A stretch of DNA of 21,868 bases. Source: JAHDBG01 sp963922685 (GTDB taxonomy: Bacteria > Pseudomonadota > Gammaproteobacteria > Chromatiales > Chromatiaceae). The notes under the pieces are model-generated. The model was not told where the DNA came from and did no database searches. It was given only the letters and a program-made list of their open reading frames with translations. Positions 15,404 through 21,868 of the stretch are shown piece after piece. The translations under genes and the position numbers were made by a program. The stretch covers positions 1-21,868 of the forward strand of contig CAWUJM010000031.1 in NCBI GenBank assembly GCA_963922685.1, in the 5' to 3' direction. Numbering within the stretch: position 1 is the stretch's first letter; each line of letters begins with the position of its first letter.

Positions 15404-16690
15404 ATGATGGACGAGCCTGTGAGTCAGAATCCGCCACAAGACGAGAAAACAACCCTGTACTGCTCTTTCTGTGGAAAAAGTCAGCACGAAGTGCGTAAGC
15501 TGATCGCGGGGCCTACTGTGATGATCTGCGATGAATGCGTGGATCAGTGCAATGATATTATTCTGGAAGAACTGGAAGATGAATCGGCAGAAGCGACGCA
15601 GGGGCTGCCGACACCACGAGCCATCAAGGCCAGCCTGGATGAGTATGTGATCGGCCAGGAACAGGCAAAAAAGGTGCTCTCGGTCGCGGTATACAACCAC
15701 TACAAACGCCTGTCGATGACGGGTCAGCCGGAAGAGGTTGAGATCTCAAAGAGTAATATTCTGCTGATTGGCCCGACCGGTTCGGGTAAGACCCTGCTGG
15801 CAGAAACCCTGGCACGGATGCTGGATGTGCCGTTTGTGATTGCTGATGCGACCACCCTGACTGAAGCCGGTTATGTTGGTGATGATGTCGAGCATGTGAT
15901 CCAGCAGTTGTTGCAGAAATGTGATTATGATGCGGATAAGGCGCAGACCGGCATCATCTATATTGACGAGATTGATAAGATTTCACGTCGTTCAGAAAAC
16001 ACCTCAATCACCCGTGATGTCTCTGGCGAAGGGGTGCAGCAGGCCTTGCTGAAGCTGATAGAAGGCACCGTTGCGGCCATCCCGCCACAGGGCGGGCGCA
16101 AGCACCCGCAGTCTGACTTTCTGCATATTGATACCTCAGATATTCTGTTTATTGTTGGCGGCGCGTTTGACGGACTGGAAAAAGTGATCCGGCAACGTTC
16201 CGAACAGGGCGGGATCGGATTTAATGCGGAAGTGCACAGTAAGGACGATAAGCAGAATCTGGGTGAGACCTTACGCCAGGTAGAGTCTGAAGACCTGGTT
16301 CGGTATGGTCTGATACCGGAACTGATCGGGCGGCTGCCGGTGATCGCGACGCTGGAAGAACTGGACGAAGCGGCACTGATCACTATTCTGACTGAGCCGA
16401 AAAATGCCCTGGTCAGACAATATCAGCACTTATTTGGTATGGAAGGTGCCGGACTGGAGTTTCGTCCGGATGCACTGCAGGGTATTGCCCGGAAGGCCCT
16501 GAAGCGTAAAACTGGTGCACGGGGTTTGCGCACCATACTGGAACATGTCCTGCTGGACGTGATGTATGATCTGCCGTCGCTGGAGGCAGTGAGCAGAGTG
16601 GTGGTAGACAAATCTGCGATACAGGGCCACAGTGCACCGCTGATCGTGTACGACGGGGATAAGGAAGACAAGGTTGCTGCCAGTGAATGA
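15404..16690 (+). CDS. clpX: ATP-dependent Clp protease ATP-binding subunit ClpX
   Basis: ClpX is a hexameric AAA+ unfoldase that feeds substrates to the ClpP peptidase. The 428-residue protein has the N-terminal zinc domain (Cys20, Cys23, Cys42, Cys45), Walker A GPTGSGKT (123-130), Walker B IIYIDEID (184-191), the GYVG pore loop, the RKH pore motif in GGRKHPQ, and a C-terminal small domain with KTGARGLR. The ClpP-docking IGF loop is intact at residues 271-273, so a ClpP partner is expected somewhere in the genome, yet clpP is not upstream as in most gammaproteobacteria. ATG 15404 or the next ATG at 15407 can be the start. lon follows after 15 bases. Confidence 0.97.
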   Translation: MMDEPVSQNPPQDEKTTLYCSFCGKSQHEVRKLIAGPTVMICDECVDQCNDIILEELEDESAEATQGLPTPRAIKASLDEYVIGQEQAKKVLSVAVYNHYKRLSMTGQPEEVEISKSNILLIGPTGSGKTLLAETLARMLDVPFVIADATTLTEAGYVGDDVEHVIQQLLQKCDYDADKAQTGIIYIDEIDKISRRSENTSITRDVSGEGVQQALLKLIEGTVAAIPPQGGRKHPQSDFLHIDTSDILFIVGGAFDGLEKVIRQRSEQGGIGFNAEVHSKDDKQNLGETLRQVESEDLVRYGLIPELIGRLPVIATLEELDEAALITILTEPKNALVRQYQHLFGMEGAGLEFRPDALQGIARKALKRKTGARGLRTILEHVLLDVMYDLPSLEAVSRVVVDKSAIQGHSAPLIVYDGDKEDKVAASE

Positions 16691-16705
16691 AGTCAGGAAC
16701 AGAGT

Positions 16706-19153
16706 ATGCAGATCATTCTGAATGATGATGAGGTCGTGTTACCGCTGCTGCCGCTGCGGGATGCTGTGGTGTATCCGCAGATCGCATTGCCATTGTTTGT
16801 CGGGCGTGAAAAATCAATGCAGGCACTGCATGCAGCGATTCGTGCAGACAAGCGCATTCTGATCGTTGCGCAGAGAGTGACCGGAGAAAAAGAACCGGAT
16901 ACTGACGATCTGCATGAGATTGGTGTCGTGGCCCGGCTGGTGCAGCTGATGCGGCTGCCAGATGGTACGCATAAGGCACTGGTCGAAGGAGAGCACCGGG
17001 TGCGGTTGCATGATATCGTGGCGACAGATGATGGTCTCACGGCGCGTTATCATCTGCTGGCAGAGCAGCTGATGCCGGACGAGCGCGAACAGGCGGTGAT
17101 GATGCGCTCAGTCAACAACCAGTTTGCGCAGTATGCAAAGTTAAATCAGCGTATACCGCCGGATCTGGTGACGATGCTGGCCGGACTGAAGGTCCTGTCA
17201 CATCTGGTTGACAGTGTGGCGGCACAAGTCAGTCTGAAGCTTAAAGATAAGCAGGCCCTGCTTGAGATACTGGATGTGGGGCAGCGTGCGGAACACCTGC
17301 TGGCACTGATGCAGGATAAAAACGAGTTACTGGATCTGGAAAAAAATCTGCACAAACGGGTGCGGGATCAGATAGAAAAAAATCAGCGCGAATATCTGTT
17401 ACACGAAAAGATGAAGGCACTGCAGAAAGAAATGCGTTCTGTTGGCAGTGAATCGGGTGAGCTGGCAGCAGCCAGTGAAACTGAGCAGCTGGAGAAAAAA
17501 ATCAACAGTCTGCGGATGGGCAAAGAAGCGAAAGACAAAGCCAGGGCGGAACTTAACAAACTCAGCATGCTGGCACCCATGTCCTCCGAAGCTGGTGTGG
17601 TGCGCAGCTATCTGGATGTCCTGCTGAAGGTGCCGTGGAGCAGGCGCAGCCGGGTTGGTACGGACATCCGGCAGGCGCAGACGATACTGGACGAAGATCA
17701 TTATGGTCTGGAAAAGGTTAAAGAACGGATACTGGAATATCTCGCAGTACAACAGCGGGTACGTAAATTAAAGGGTCCGATCCTGTGCCTGGTCGGACCG
17801 CCCGGTGTGGGCAAGACATCGCTTGGCGAATCCATCGCCCGGGCGACACGGCGTAAATATGTGCGCATGGCACTTGGCGGAGTGCGGGATGAGGCTGAAA
17901 TTCGCGGGCACCGCCGTACCTATGTCAGTGCCCTGCCGGGTAAGATCATTCAGGGGTTATCCCGGGTTGGTGTGAAAAACCCGCTGTTTCTGCTGGATGA
18001 GATCGACAAAATGGCGATGGATGCACGTGGCGATCCGGCATCCGCATTACTGGAAGTGCTGGATCCGGAACAGAATCATACCTTTCAGGATCATTATCTG
18101 GAACTGGATTTCGATCTGTCTGATGTGATGTTTGTCGCGACCGCGAACAGCCTGAATATACCGGCACCCCTGCTGGACCGGATGGAAGTGATCCGTTTAT
18201 CTGGCTACACCGAAGACGAAAAAATCAATATTGCTGAAAATTATTTATTTCCGAAGCAGATAAAAAACAACGGACTGGAGACAGACGAATTACAGGTTGT
18301 ACCGGAATCCATTCGGGATATCGTACGTTACTATACTCGTGAGGCGGGTGTGCGTGGCCTCGAGCGTGAGGTTGCGAAGGTCTGTCGTAAGGTTGTCAAG
18401 GGTTTAGTGACACGGACAGAAACGGCAAAGCATGTTAAGCTGACCATGGAGGAGCTGGAAAAATATCTGGGTGTGCAGCGGTTTCGTTATGGCCGGGCGG
18501 AAGAAACGGATCAGATCGGGCAGGTTGCGGGCCTGGCCTGGACCGAAGTCGGCGGTGAACTGCTGCGGATAGAGGCAGAGCTGACCCCGGGAAAAGGGCG
18601 GTTAGTACACACCGGCAAACTGGGCGATGTGATGAAAGAATCCATCCAGGCTGCCCTGACCGTAGTCCGTGCGCGAGCGGCCAGTCTCGGGCTGGCAGAA
18701 GATTTTCATCGTACTCTGGACGTGCATATCCATGTGCCGGAAGGGGCGACACCGAAAGACGGGCCGAGTGCCGGTATCAGTATGAGCACCGTACTGGTGT
18801 CTGCTCTGACGAAGATCCCGGTACGTGCTGATGTGGCGATGACCGGAGAAATCACATTGCGTGGTGAAATCCTGCCGATCGGTGGTCTGAAAGAAAAGCT
18901 GCTGGCGGCGCATCGTGGTGGTATCCGGACTGTGATTATTCCGTCCGAAAATGAACGTGATCTGACTGAAATCCCGGATAATATCAAGGAAAACCTGGCA
19001 ATACGACCAGTGCGCTGGATAGATCAGGTATGGGATATGGCTTTATCACGAGTACCGGCACCGCGTCGGGCGGATGACGAGGCCCCGCTGGTACTGGACG
19101 ATATCGTCAGCGGTGATATTACGACCACACCTGAACTGACGCAGCACCACTGA
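16706..19153 (+). CDS. lon: ATP-dependent protease Lon
   Basis: Lon is a soluble homo-oligomeric AAA+ serine protease that degrades misfolded and regulatory proteins. The 815-residue product has the N-terminal substrate-binding domain (LPLLPLRDAVVYPQ onward), a coiled-coil linker rich in Lys and Glu (about 230-290), Walker A GPPGVGKT (364-371), and Walker B LFLLDEID. The C-terminal protease domain has catalytic Ser688 in DGPSAGISM and Lys731 in GGLKEKLLAA, 43 residues apart as in E. coli Lon. The clpX-lon-hupB order is conserved among proteobacteria. The C-terminal tail beyond the protease domain is somewhat longer than in E. coli (784 residues). No heat-shock sigma-32 promoter is visible in the 15-base gap before it. 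Confidence 0.97.
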   Translation: MQIILNDDEVVLPLLPLRDAVVYPQIALPLFVGREKSMQALHAAIRADKRILIVAQRVTGEKEPDTDDLHEIGVVARLVQLMRLPDGTHKALVEGEHRVRLHDIVATDDGLTARYHLLAEQLMPDEREQAVMMRSVNNQFAQYAKLNQRIPPDLVTMLAGLKVLSHLVDSVAAQVSLKLKDKQALLEILDVGQRAEHLLALMQDKNELLDLEKNLHKRVRDQIEKNQREYLLHEKMKALQKEMRSVGSESGELAAASETEQLEKKINSLRMGKEAKDKARAELNKLSMLAPMSSEAGVVRSYLDVLLKVPWSRRSRVGTDIRQAQTILDEDHYGLEKVKERILEYLAVQQRVRKLKGPILCLVGPPGVGKTSLGESIARATRRKYVRMALGGVRDEAEIRGHRRTYVSALPGKIIQGLSRVGVKNPLFLLDEIDKMAMDARGDPASALLEVLDPEQNHTFQDHYLELDFDLSDVMFVATANSLNIPAPLLDRMEVIRLSGYTEDEKINIAENYLFPKQIKNNGLETDELQVVPESIRDIVRYYTREAGVRGLEREVAKVCRKVVKGLVTRTETAKHVKLTMEELEKYLGVQRFRYGRAEETDQIGQVAGLAWTEVGGELLRIEAELTPGKGRLVHTGKLGDVMKESIQAALTVVRARAASLGLAEDFHRTLDVHIHVPEGATPKDGPSAGISMSTVLVSALTKIPVRADVAMTGEITLRGEILPIGGLKEKLLAAHRGGIRTVIIPSENERDLTEIPDNIKENLAIRPVRWIDQVWDMALSRVPAPRRADDEAPLVLDDIVSGDITTTPELTQHH

Positions 19154-19168
19154 TCAGGTGGGCTCTAT

Positions 19169-19232
19169 GGGTTCCTCTGAGTGACTGTGCTGTTTCGTTT
19201 TTGCTTCGCGCGTGACGTTTTCAGAAGTGCCC
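19169..19232. repeat. Short degenerate relative of the 10545-10664 element
   Basis: The right part, 19200-19233, matches 10632-10665 at 28 of 34 positions without gaps (TTTGCTTCGC ... GTGCCCT). The left end GGGTTCCTCTGA (19169-19180) pairs with TCAGAAGTGCCC (19221-19232) at 9 of 12. The flanks CTAT and TTAT differ by one base and could be a decayed target duplication. It lies between lon and hupB and may affect read-through. Confidence 0.45.
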
Positions 19233-19252
19233 TTATGTAACAGGAGGTAAGT

Positions 19253-19525
19253 ATGAACAAAAGTGAGTTAATCTTTAATATAGCTGATCGGGCAGAAGTC
19301 CCCAGAGCAACCGCTGCCGGGGTGTTAGAAGCCATGGTAGAGACCATCGGTGAGACACTGGCAGCAGGTGATACGGTGGCGATTCCCGGCTTTGGCACCT
19401 TCAGTGTACGGGAGCGGGCTGCCCGTACCGGGCGTAATCCCAGAACCGGAGAATCCATACAGATACCGGCATCCAGAGCACCTGCGTTTAAGTCTGGCAA
19501 GACACTGAAGGATGCGTTAAACTAG
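19253..19525 (+). CDS. hupB: DNA-binding protein HU-beta
   Basis: HU is a small dimeric nucleoid protein that bends DNA. The 90-residue product has the exact HU length, an N-terminal helical dimerisation part, the HU/IHF signature GFGTFSVRERAARTGRNP with the intercalating RNP at 61-63, and a C-terminal KSGKTLKDALN helix. A strong ribosome site AGGAGG (19242-19247) lies 5 bases before the ATG, fitting high expression. Its location after lon identifies it as the beta-type gene. tRNA-Val begins 8 bases after its stop. Confidence 0.97.
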   Translation: MNKSELIFNIADRAEVPRATAAGVLEAMVETIGETLAAGDTVAIPGFGTFSVRERAARTGRNPRTGESIQIPASRAPAFKSGKTLKDALN

Positions 19526-19533
19526 ATCACTGT

Positions 19534-19609
19534 GGGTGCTTAGCTCAGTTGGGAGAGCATCGCCCTTACAAGGCGAGGGTCGCAGGTTCGAGCCCTGCAG
19601 CACCCACCA
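19534..19609 (+). tRNA. tRNA-Val (anticodon TAC)
   Basis: The sequence folds as a standard cloverleaf. The acceptor GGGTGCT pairs with AGCACCC, the D arm contains TTAGCTCAGTTGGGAGAGCA, the anticodon loop CTTACAA has TAC at 19567-19569, and the T loop is GGTTCGAGCC. CCA is encoded at 19607-19609. It is close to E. coli valine tRNA(UAC). It lies 8 bases behind hupB and 8 bases before tRNA-Asp, so all may share a transcript. Confidence 0.97.
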
Positions 19610-19617
19610 CAGGATGA

Positions 19618-19694
19618 GGAGTGGTAGTTCAGTTGGTTAGAATACCGGCCTGTCACGTCGGTGGTCGCGGGTTCGAGTCCCGTCCACTCCGCCA
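19618..19694 (+). tRNA. tRNA-Asp (anticodon GTC)
   Basis: The acceptor GGAGTGG pairs with CCACTCC (19684-19690), with discriminator G and encoded CCA at 19692-19694. The anticodon loop CTGTCAC has GTC at 19652-19654. The D arm and T arm (CGGGTTCGAGTCCCG) are nearly identical to E. coli tRNA-Asp. It is the second gene of the tRNA pair after hupB. Confidence 0.97.
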
Positions 19695-19711
19695 GTCAAT
19701 GGCTCGCCACG

Positions 19712-19740
19712 AAAGGGTATCTTATGATGCCCTTTTTTTA
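19712..19740 (+). terminator. Intrinsic terminator after the tRNA pair
   Basis: AAAGGGTATC (19712-19721) pairs with GATGCCCTTT (19726-19735) through ten base pairs, one of them G-T, with a 4-base loop, and a run of T follows through 19739. It ends the hupB/tRNA transcript. Its T tract is only 26 bases from the ppiD ATG, leaving little room for a separate ppiD promoter downstream of it. Confidence 0.85.
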
Positions 19741-19765
19741 TGCCCACAAATTTAAGAAAAACGTC

Positions 19766-21640
19766 ATGTTGCAAGCTATCAGACAGCGTGCCCGGGGCTG
19801 GGTCGCCTGGGTCATCGTACTCCTGATCAGTATCCCGTTTGCGTTATTCGGTATACAGGAATATTTCGGTGTCAGTGCGGATCCGGTAGTCGCCGTTGTG
19901 GAAGGCACAGAGATCAAACGCAGCGAACTGGAGCGCCGGTTACGTGATTTCCGGGCCACCATGCGGCGTGTTCTGGGGGATAATTATCGTGCGGAACTGT
20001 TTGATGAGGCGCGTCTCACGCAGCAGGTGCTGGACACCATGGTTGACGAAAAAGCCCTGCAGCAGGCGATGGCTGACTGGAATATGCAGCCAACCGATGC
20101 ACAGGTACGTACACTGATACAGAGCATACCAGCCTTTCAGCGTGAGGGAACGTTTGATGCCGCACTGTATCGTACGGCATTGCGCCAGCAGGGTGTGACC
20201 AGTGCCTTTTTTGAGCAACAGGTGCGTCAGGATATCGTCCTGCGCCAGTTTGACACCGGCTGGCAGAACAGTCACTTTGTGACGGAACAGAAACTGCAGG
20301 ATTTTATCCGGTTAGAGACACAGAAACGGGCGATACGATACGTTCGGATCCCCGTGACGTCCCCGGACTTTGCAGCTGTCACAGAAGCGCAGATAGCAGC
20401 GTATTATCAGCAACATCCTGACAGGTACACTATACCGGAACGGGTGAAGCTGGCTTATCTGCATCTGTCAGAAGACACGCTGGGGCAGCAGATTGAACCG
20501 GATGAGGCTGCCCTGCAGGCTTATTTTGCCGAACATCAGGATGAATTCACAGTACCGGAAGAACGCAGGTTACGTCATATCCTGATTGCACAGCAGGCAG
20601 GTGATGAGGGGGCGCAACTGGCACAGGCACAGGTACTGCTGACCCGACTGCGCGCCGGAACAGATTTTGCTGAACTGGCCCAGGCACATTCAGAAGATCC
20701 CGGCTCGGCTGAAAAGGGCGGAGATCTCGGCTGGATGGAACGGGATGCCTTTGTGCCGCCATTTGCCGAGGCTGCATTCAGCCTGGCAGAGGGTGGTCTG
20801 AGTGAGCCGGTGCAGACAGAATTCGGGTATCATCTGATCCTGCTGGAAGGCATACGCGGAGGGCAGCCGGATTTTGCGGCCCGGCGCGCTGAAGTGGTAG
20901 CGGCCTATCGGGCACAACAGGTGGAGACCCTGTATTACGATGAATTTGAACGTCTGGCGGCGATGGTGTACGAAGACCCGGATAATCTGCAGTCTGCGGC
21001 AGACTTACTGAACCTGCCGATTCAGGAGACTGGCTGGCTGACACGTTCCGGAACCTTTCCTGAACCGCTGAACACTGAAAAAATCAGGAATGTGGCGTTT
21101 TCTTCTGAAGTGCTGCAGGGCAATAATAGTGAATTGACAGAGCTCGGTCCGGTCAATGCGATCGTGTTGCGGGTGGCAGAATATCAGGCAGCAACACGTC
21201 GGCCATTAGCTGAGGTCAGAGAACAGATTGGGACGCGTATTGCAGCAGATCAGGCAACAGCACAGACCCGGCAGCAGGGAGAACAGATATTGCAGGCCCT
21301 GCAGACCGGGGGAGTGTTTACAGAACTGGTACAGGACTGGGTACCGACGCAGACAGTGCTGGAACGGCATACAGAACAGGTACCGCAGGCCGTGGCGCAG
21401 GCTGTGTTTGCAGCACCCGGCCCGGCACCGGAACAACCTCGTTATGTGGGTGTGATGACAGAAGAGGGCTACTATATCGTGTCTGTTGATCAGGTCAGAG
21501 AAACATCATCTGAACAACGGGATGCAGCGTTAGTTGATCAGTACCGGAAACAGCAGGAAGCACAGCAACGGCATATGGAATATCGTGAGTTACATCAGAC
21601 CATACGGGATGATATGGACATCAGCATTAGCGGGACATGA
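19766..21640 (+). CDS. ppiD: Periplasmic folding chaperone PpiD (SurA_N / parvulin domains)
   Basis: PpiD is an inner-membrane-anchored periplasmic chaperone that acts near the Sec translocon on newly exported proteins. The chosen ATG at 19766 gives 624 residues, as in E. coli (623), starting MLQAIRQRARGW. A single membrane segment (about 11-29) follows, then a SurA_N-like helical region and one parvulin domain near 265-365 (RHILIAQQ, GGDLGWMERDAFVPPFAEAAF, EFGYHLI). The upstream extension of the frame to 19661 would run through tRNA-Asp and is not used. The ribosome site is weak (AAGAAAA). The gene order after hupB is the common proteobacterial one. Confidence 0.93.
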   Translation: MLQAIRQRARGWVAWVIVLLISIPFALFGIQEYFGVSADPVVAVVEGTEIKRSELERRLRDFRATMRRVLGDNYRAELFDEARLTQQVLDTMVDEKALQQAMADWNMQPTDAQVRTLIQSIPAFQREGTFDAALYRTALRQQGVTSAFFEQQVRQDIVLRQFDTGWQNSHFVTEQKLQDFIRLETQKRAIRYVRIPVTSPDFAAVTEAQIAAYYQQHPDRYTIPERVKLAYLHLSEDTLGQQIEPDEAALQAYFAEHQDEFTVPEERRLRHILIAQQAGDEGAQLAQAQVLLTRLRAGTDFAELAQAHSEDPGSAEKGGDLGWMERDAFVPPFAEAAFSLAEGGLSEPVQTEFGYHLILLEGIRGGQPDFAARRAEVVAAYRAQQVETLYYDEFERLAAMVYEDPDNLQSAADLLNLPIQETGWLTRSGTFPEPLNTEKIRNVAFSSEVLQGNNSELTELGPVNAIVLRVAEYQAATRRPLAEVREQIGTRIAADQATAQTRQQGEQILQALQTGGVFTELVQDWVPTQTVLERHTEQVPQAVAQAVFAAPGPAPEQPRYVGVMTEEGYYIVSVDQVRETSSEQRDAALVDQYRKQQEAQQRHMEYRELHQTIRDDMDISISGT

Positions 21641-21675
21641 TGTTTGCTCAGAAACATAATCTCAGGAGGGATTAG

Positions 21676-21868
21676 ATGATGAAAAAATCAGTTTGTTTTT
21701 CTGTTCTGAACTATCTTGTGTTGATACTGCTGTCGGGTTGTACGATACCGGAACCGGAACCGAAATCTGTATCAGAACCTGATCCGGTACCAGTACCAGA
21801 GGTCAGGCCGGAACCGGAACCGGAACCGGAACCGGAACCGGAACCGGAACCGGAACCGGAACCGGAAC
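21676..21868 (+). CDS. Lipoprotein with Glu-Pro repeat tract (partial, runs off the window)
   Basis: The frame opens at ATG 21676 (or 21679) behind a strong AGGAGG (21664-21669). It encodes MMKKSVCFSVLNYLVLILLSGC, a lipoprotein signal peptide with lipobox LSGC and acylated Cys22. A Pro- and acid-rich segment follows, then an uninterrupted Glu-Pro dipeptide tract to the window edge. Ile at +3 and Thr at +2 do not suggest inner-membrane retention, so outer-membrane anchoring is likely by the usual +2 rule. EP tracts form stiff extended rods in other envelope proteins such as TonB. No family can be assigned because any folded domain would lie beyond the edge. It starts 35 bases after ppiD. Confidence 0.8.
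   Translation, partial: MMKKSVCFSVLNYLVLILLSGCTIPEPEPKSVSEPDPVPVPEVRPEPEPEPEPEPEPEPEPEPE
21811..21868 (+). repeat. GAACCG hexanucleotide tandem repeat
   Basis: There are nine perfect GAACCG units plus GAAC, still running at the window edge. Two further units occur at 21751-21762. Each unit encodes Glu-Pro, so gain or loss of units changes tract length without shifting frame. Confidence 0.95.

Noticed and set aside
15201..15407. 68-codon frame before clpX
   Set aside because: It crosses the repeat element and the likely clpX promoter, with cysteine-rich random composition. A leader peptide for clpX is not supported.
19661..19765. N-terminal extension of ppiD
   Set aside because: It would begin inside tRNA-Asp and pass through the terminator. 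The ATG at 19766 gives the family-length protein with its membrane anchor at the N-terminus.
21811..21868. CRISPR-like array
   Set aside because: The repeats are 6-base units without spacers and in coding frame. This is a microsatellite within a lipoprotein gene.

Overview
The window comes from the chromosome of a Gram-negative bacterium, almost certainly a gammaproteobacterium. The evidence is the nadK-recN pair, the clpX-lon-hupB-(tRNA-Val, tRNA-Asp)-ppiD order, an Escherichia-type gshA, a lipopolysaccharide heptosyltransferase (waaC) and type II secretion genes. I cannot name the order or genus from sequence alone. Most of the window is housekeeping DNA with intact genes and short gaps.

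Layout. (1) 1-4418, plus strand: gspF, gspG, nadK, recN. They are tightly packed (gspG and nadK share a base) and probably form one operon behind a candidate promoter near 101-129. (2) 4431-5638, minus strand: folE and a PTPS/QueD-like gene, overlapping by 4 bases and convergent with recN. (3) 5639-6888: a decayed accessory patch. It holds a broken IS1380-type transposase and about 420 bases of palindromes and dispersed repeats without a gene. (4) 6889-12965, plus strand: tsaC, waaC, prc, a 40-codon small ORF, gshA and a gspH-like pseudopilin gene. A MITE-like element separates prc from the small ORF. (5) 13172-15126: frmA and frmB, the glutathione-dependent formaldehyde detoxification pair, preceded by a large imperfect palindrome and a perfect 9-bp hairpin. 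(6) 15404-21640: clpX, lon, hupB, tRNA-Val, tRNA-Asp, a terminator and ppiD. clpP is absent from its usual place before clpX. (7) 21676 to the window end: the start of a lipoprotein with a Glu-Pro tract encoded by a GAACCG tandem repeat.

Functional links. gshA makes the first intermediate of glutathione, which frmA and frmB need. clpX, lon, prc and ppiD are protein quality-control genes of the cytoplasm and envelope. gspF, gspG and gspH belong to one secretion machine but lie in two separate operons about 10.5 kb apart, each joined to unrelated housekeeping genes.

The least ordinary material is in the gaps. At least four dispersed repeat types can be recognised because copies recur within the window. 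One is a 120-bp element with perfect 16-bp terminal inverted repeats, flanked by a TCAT direct repeat, and it supplies the last three codons and the stop of prc. I saw no CRISPR array, prophage, toxin-antitoxin, defence or biosynthetic cluster, and no convincing wholly new multi-gene system.
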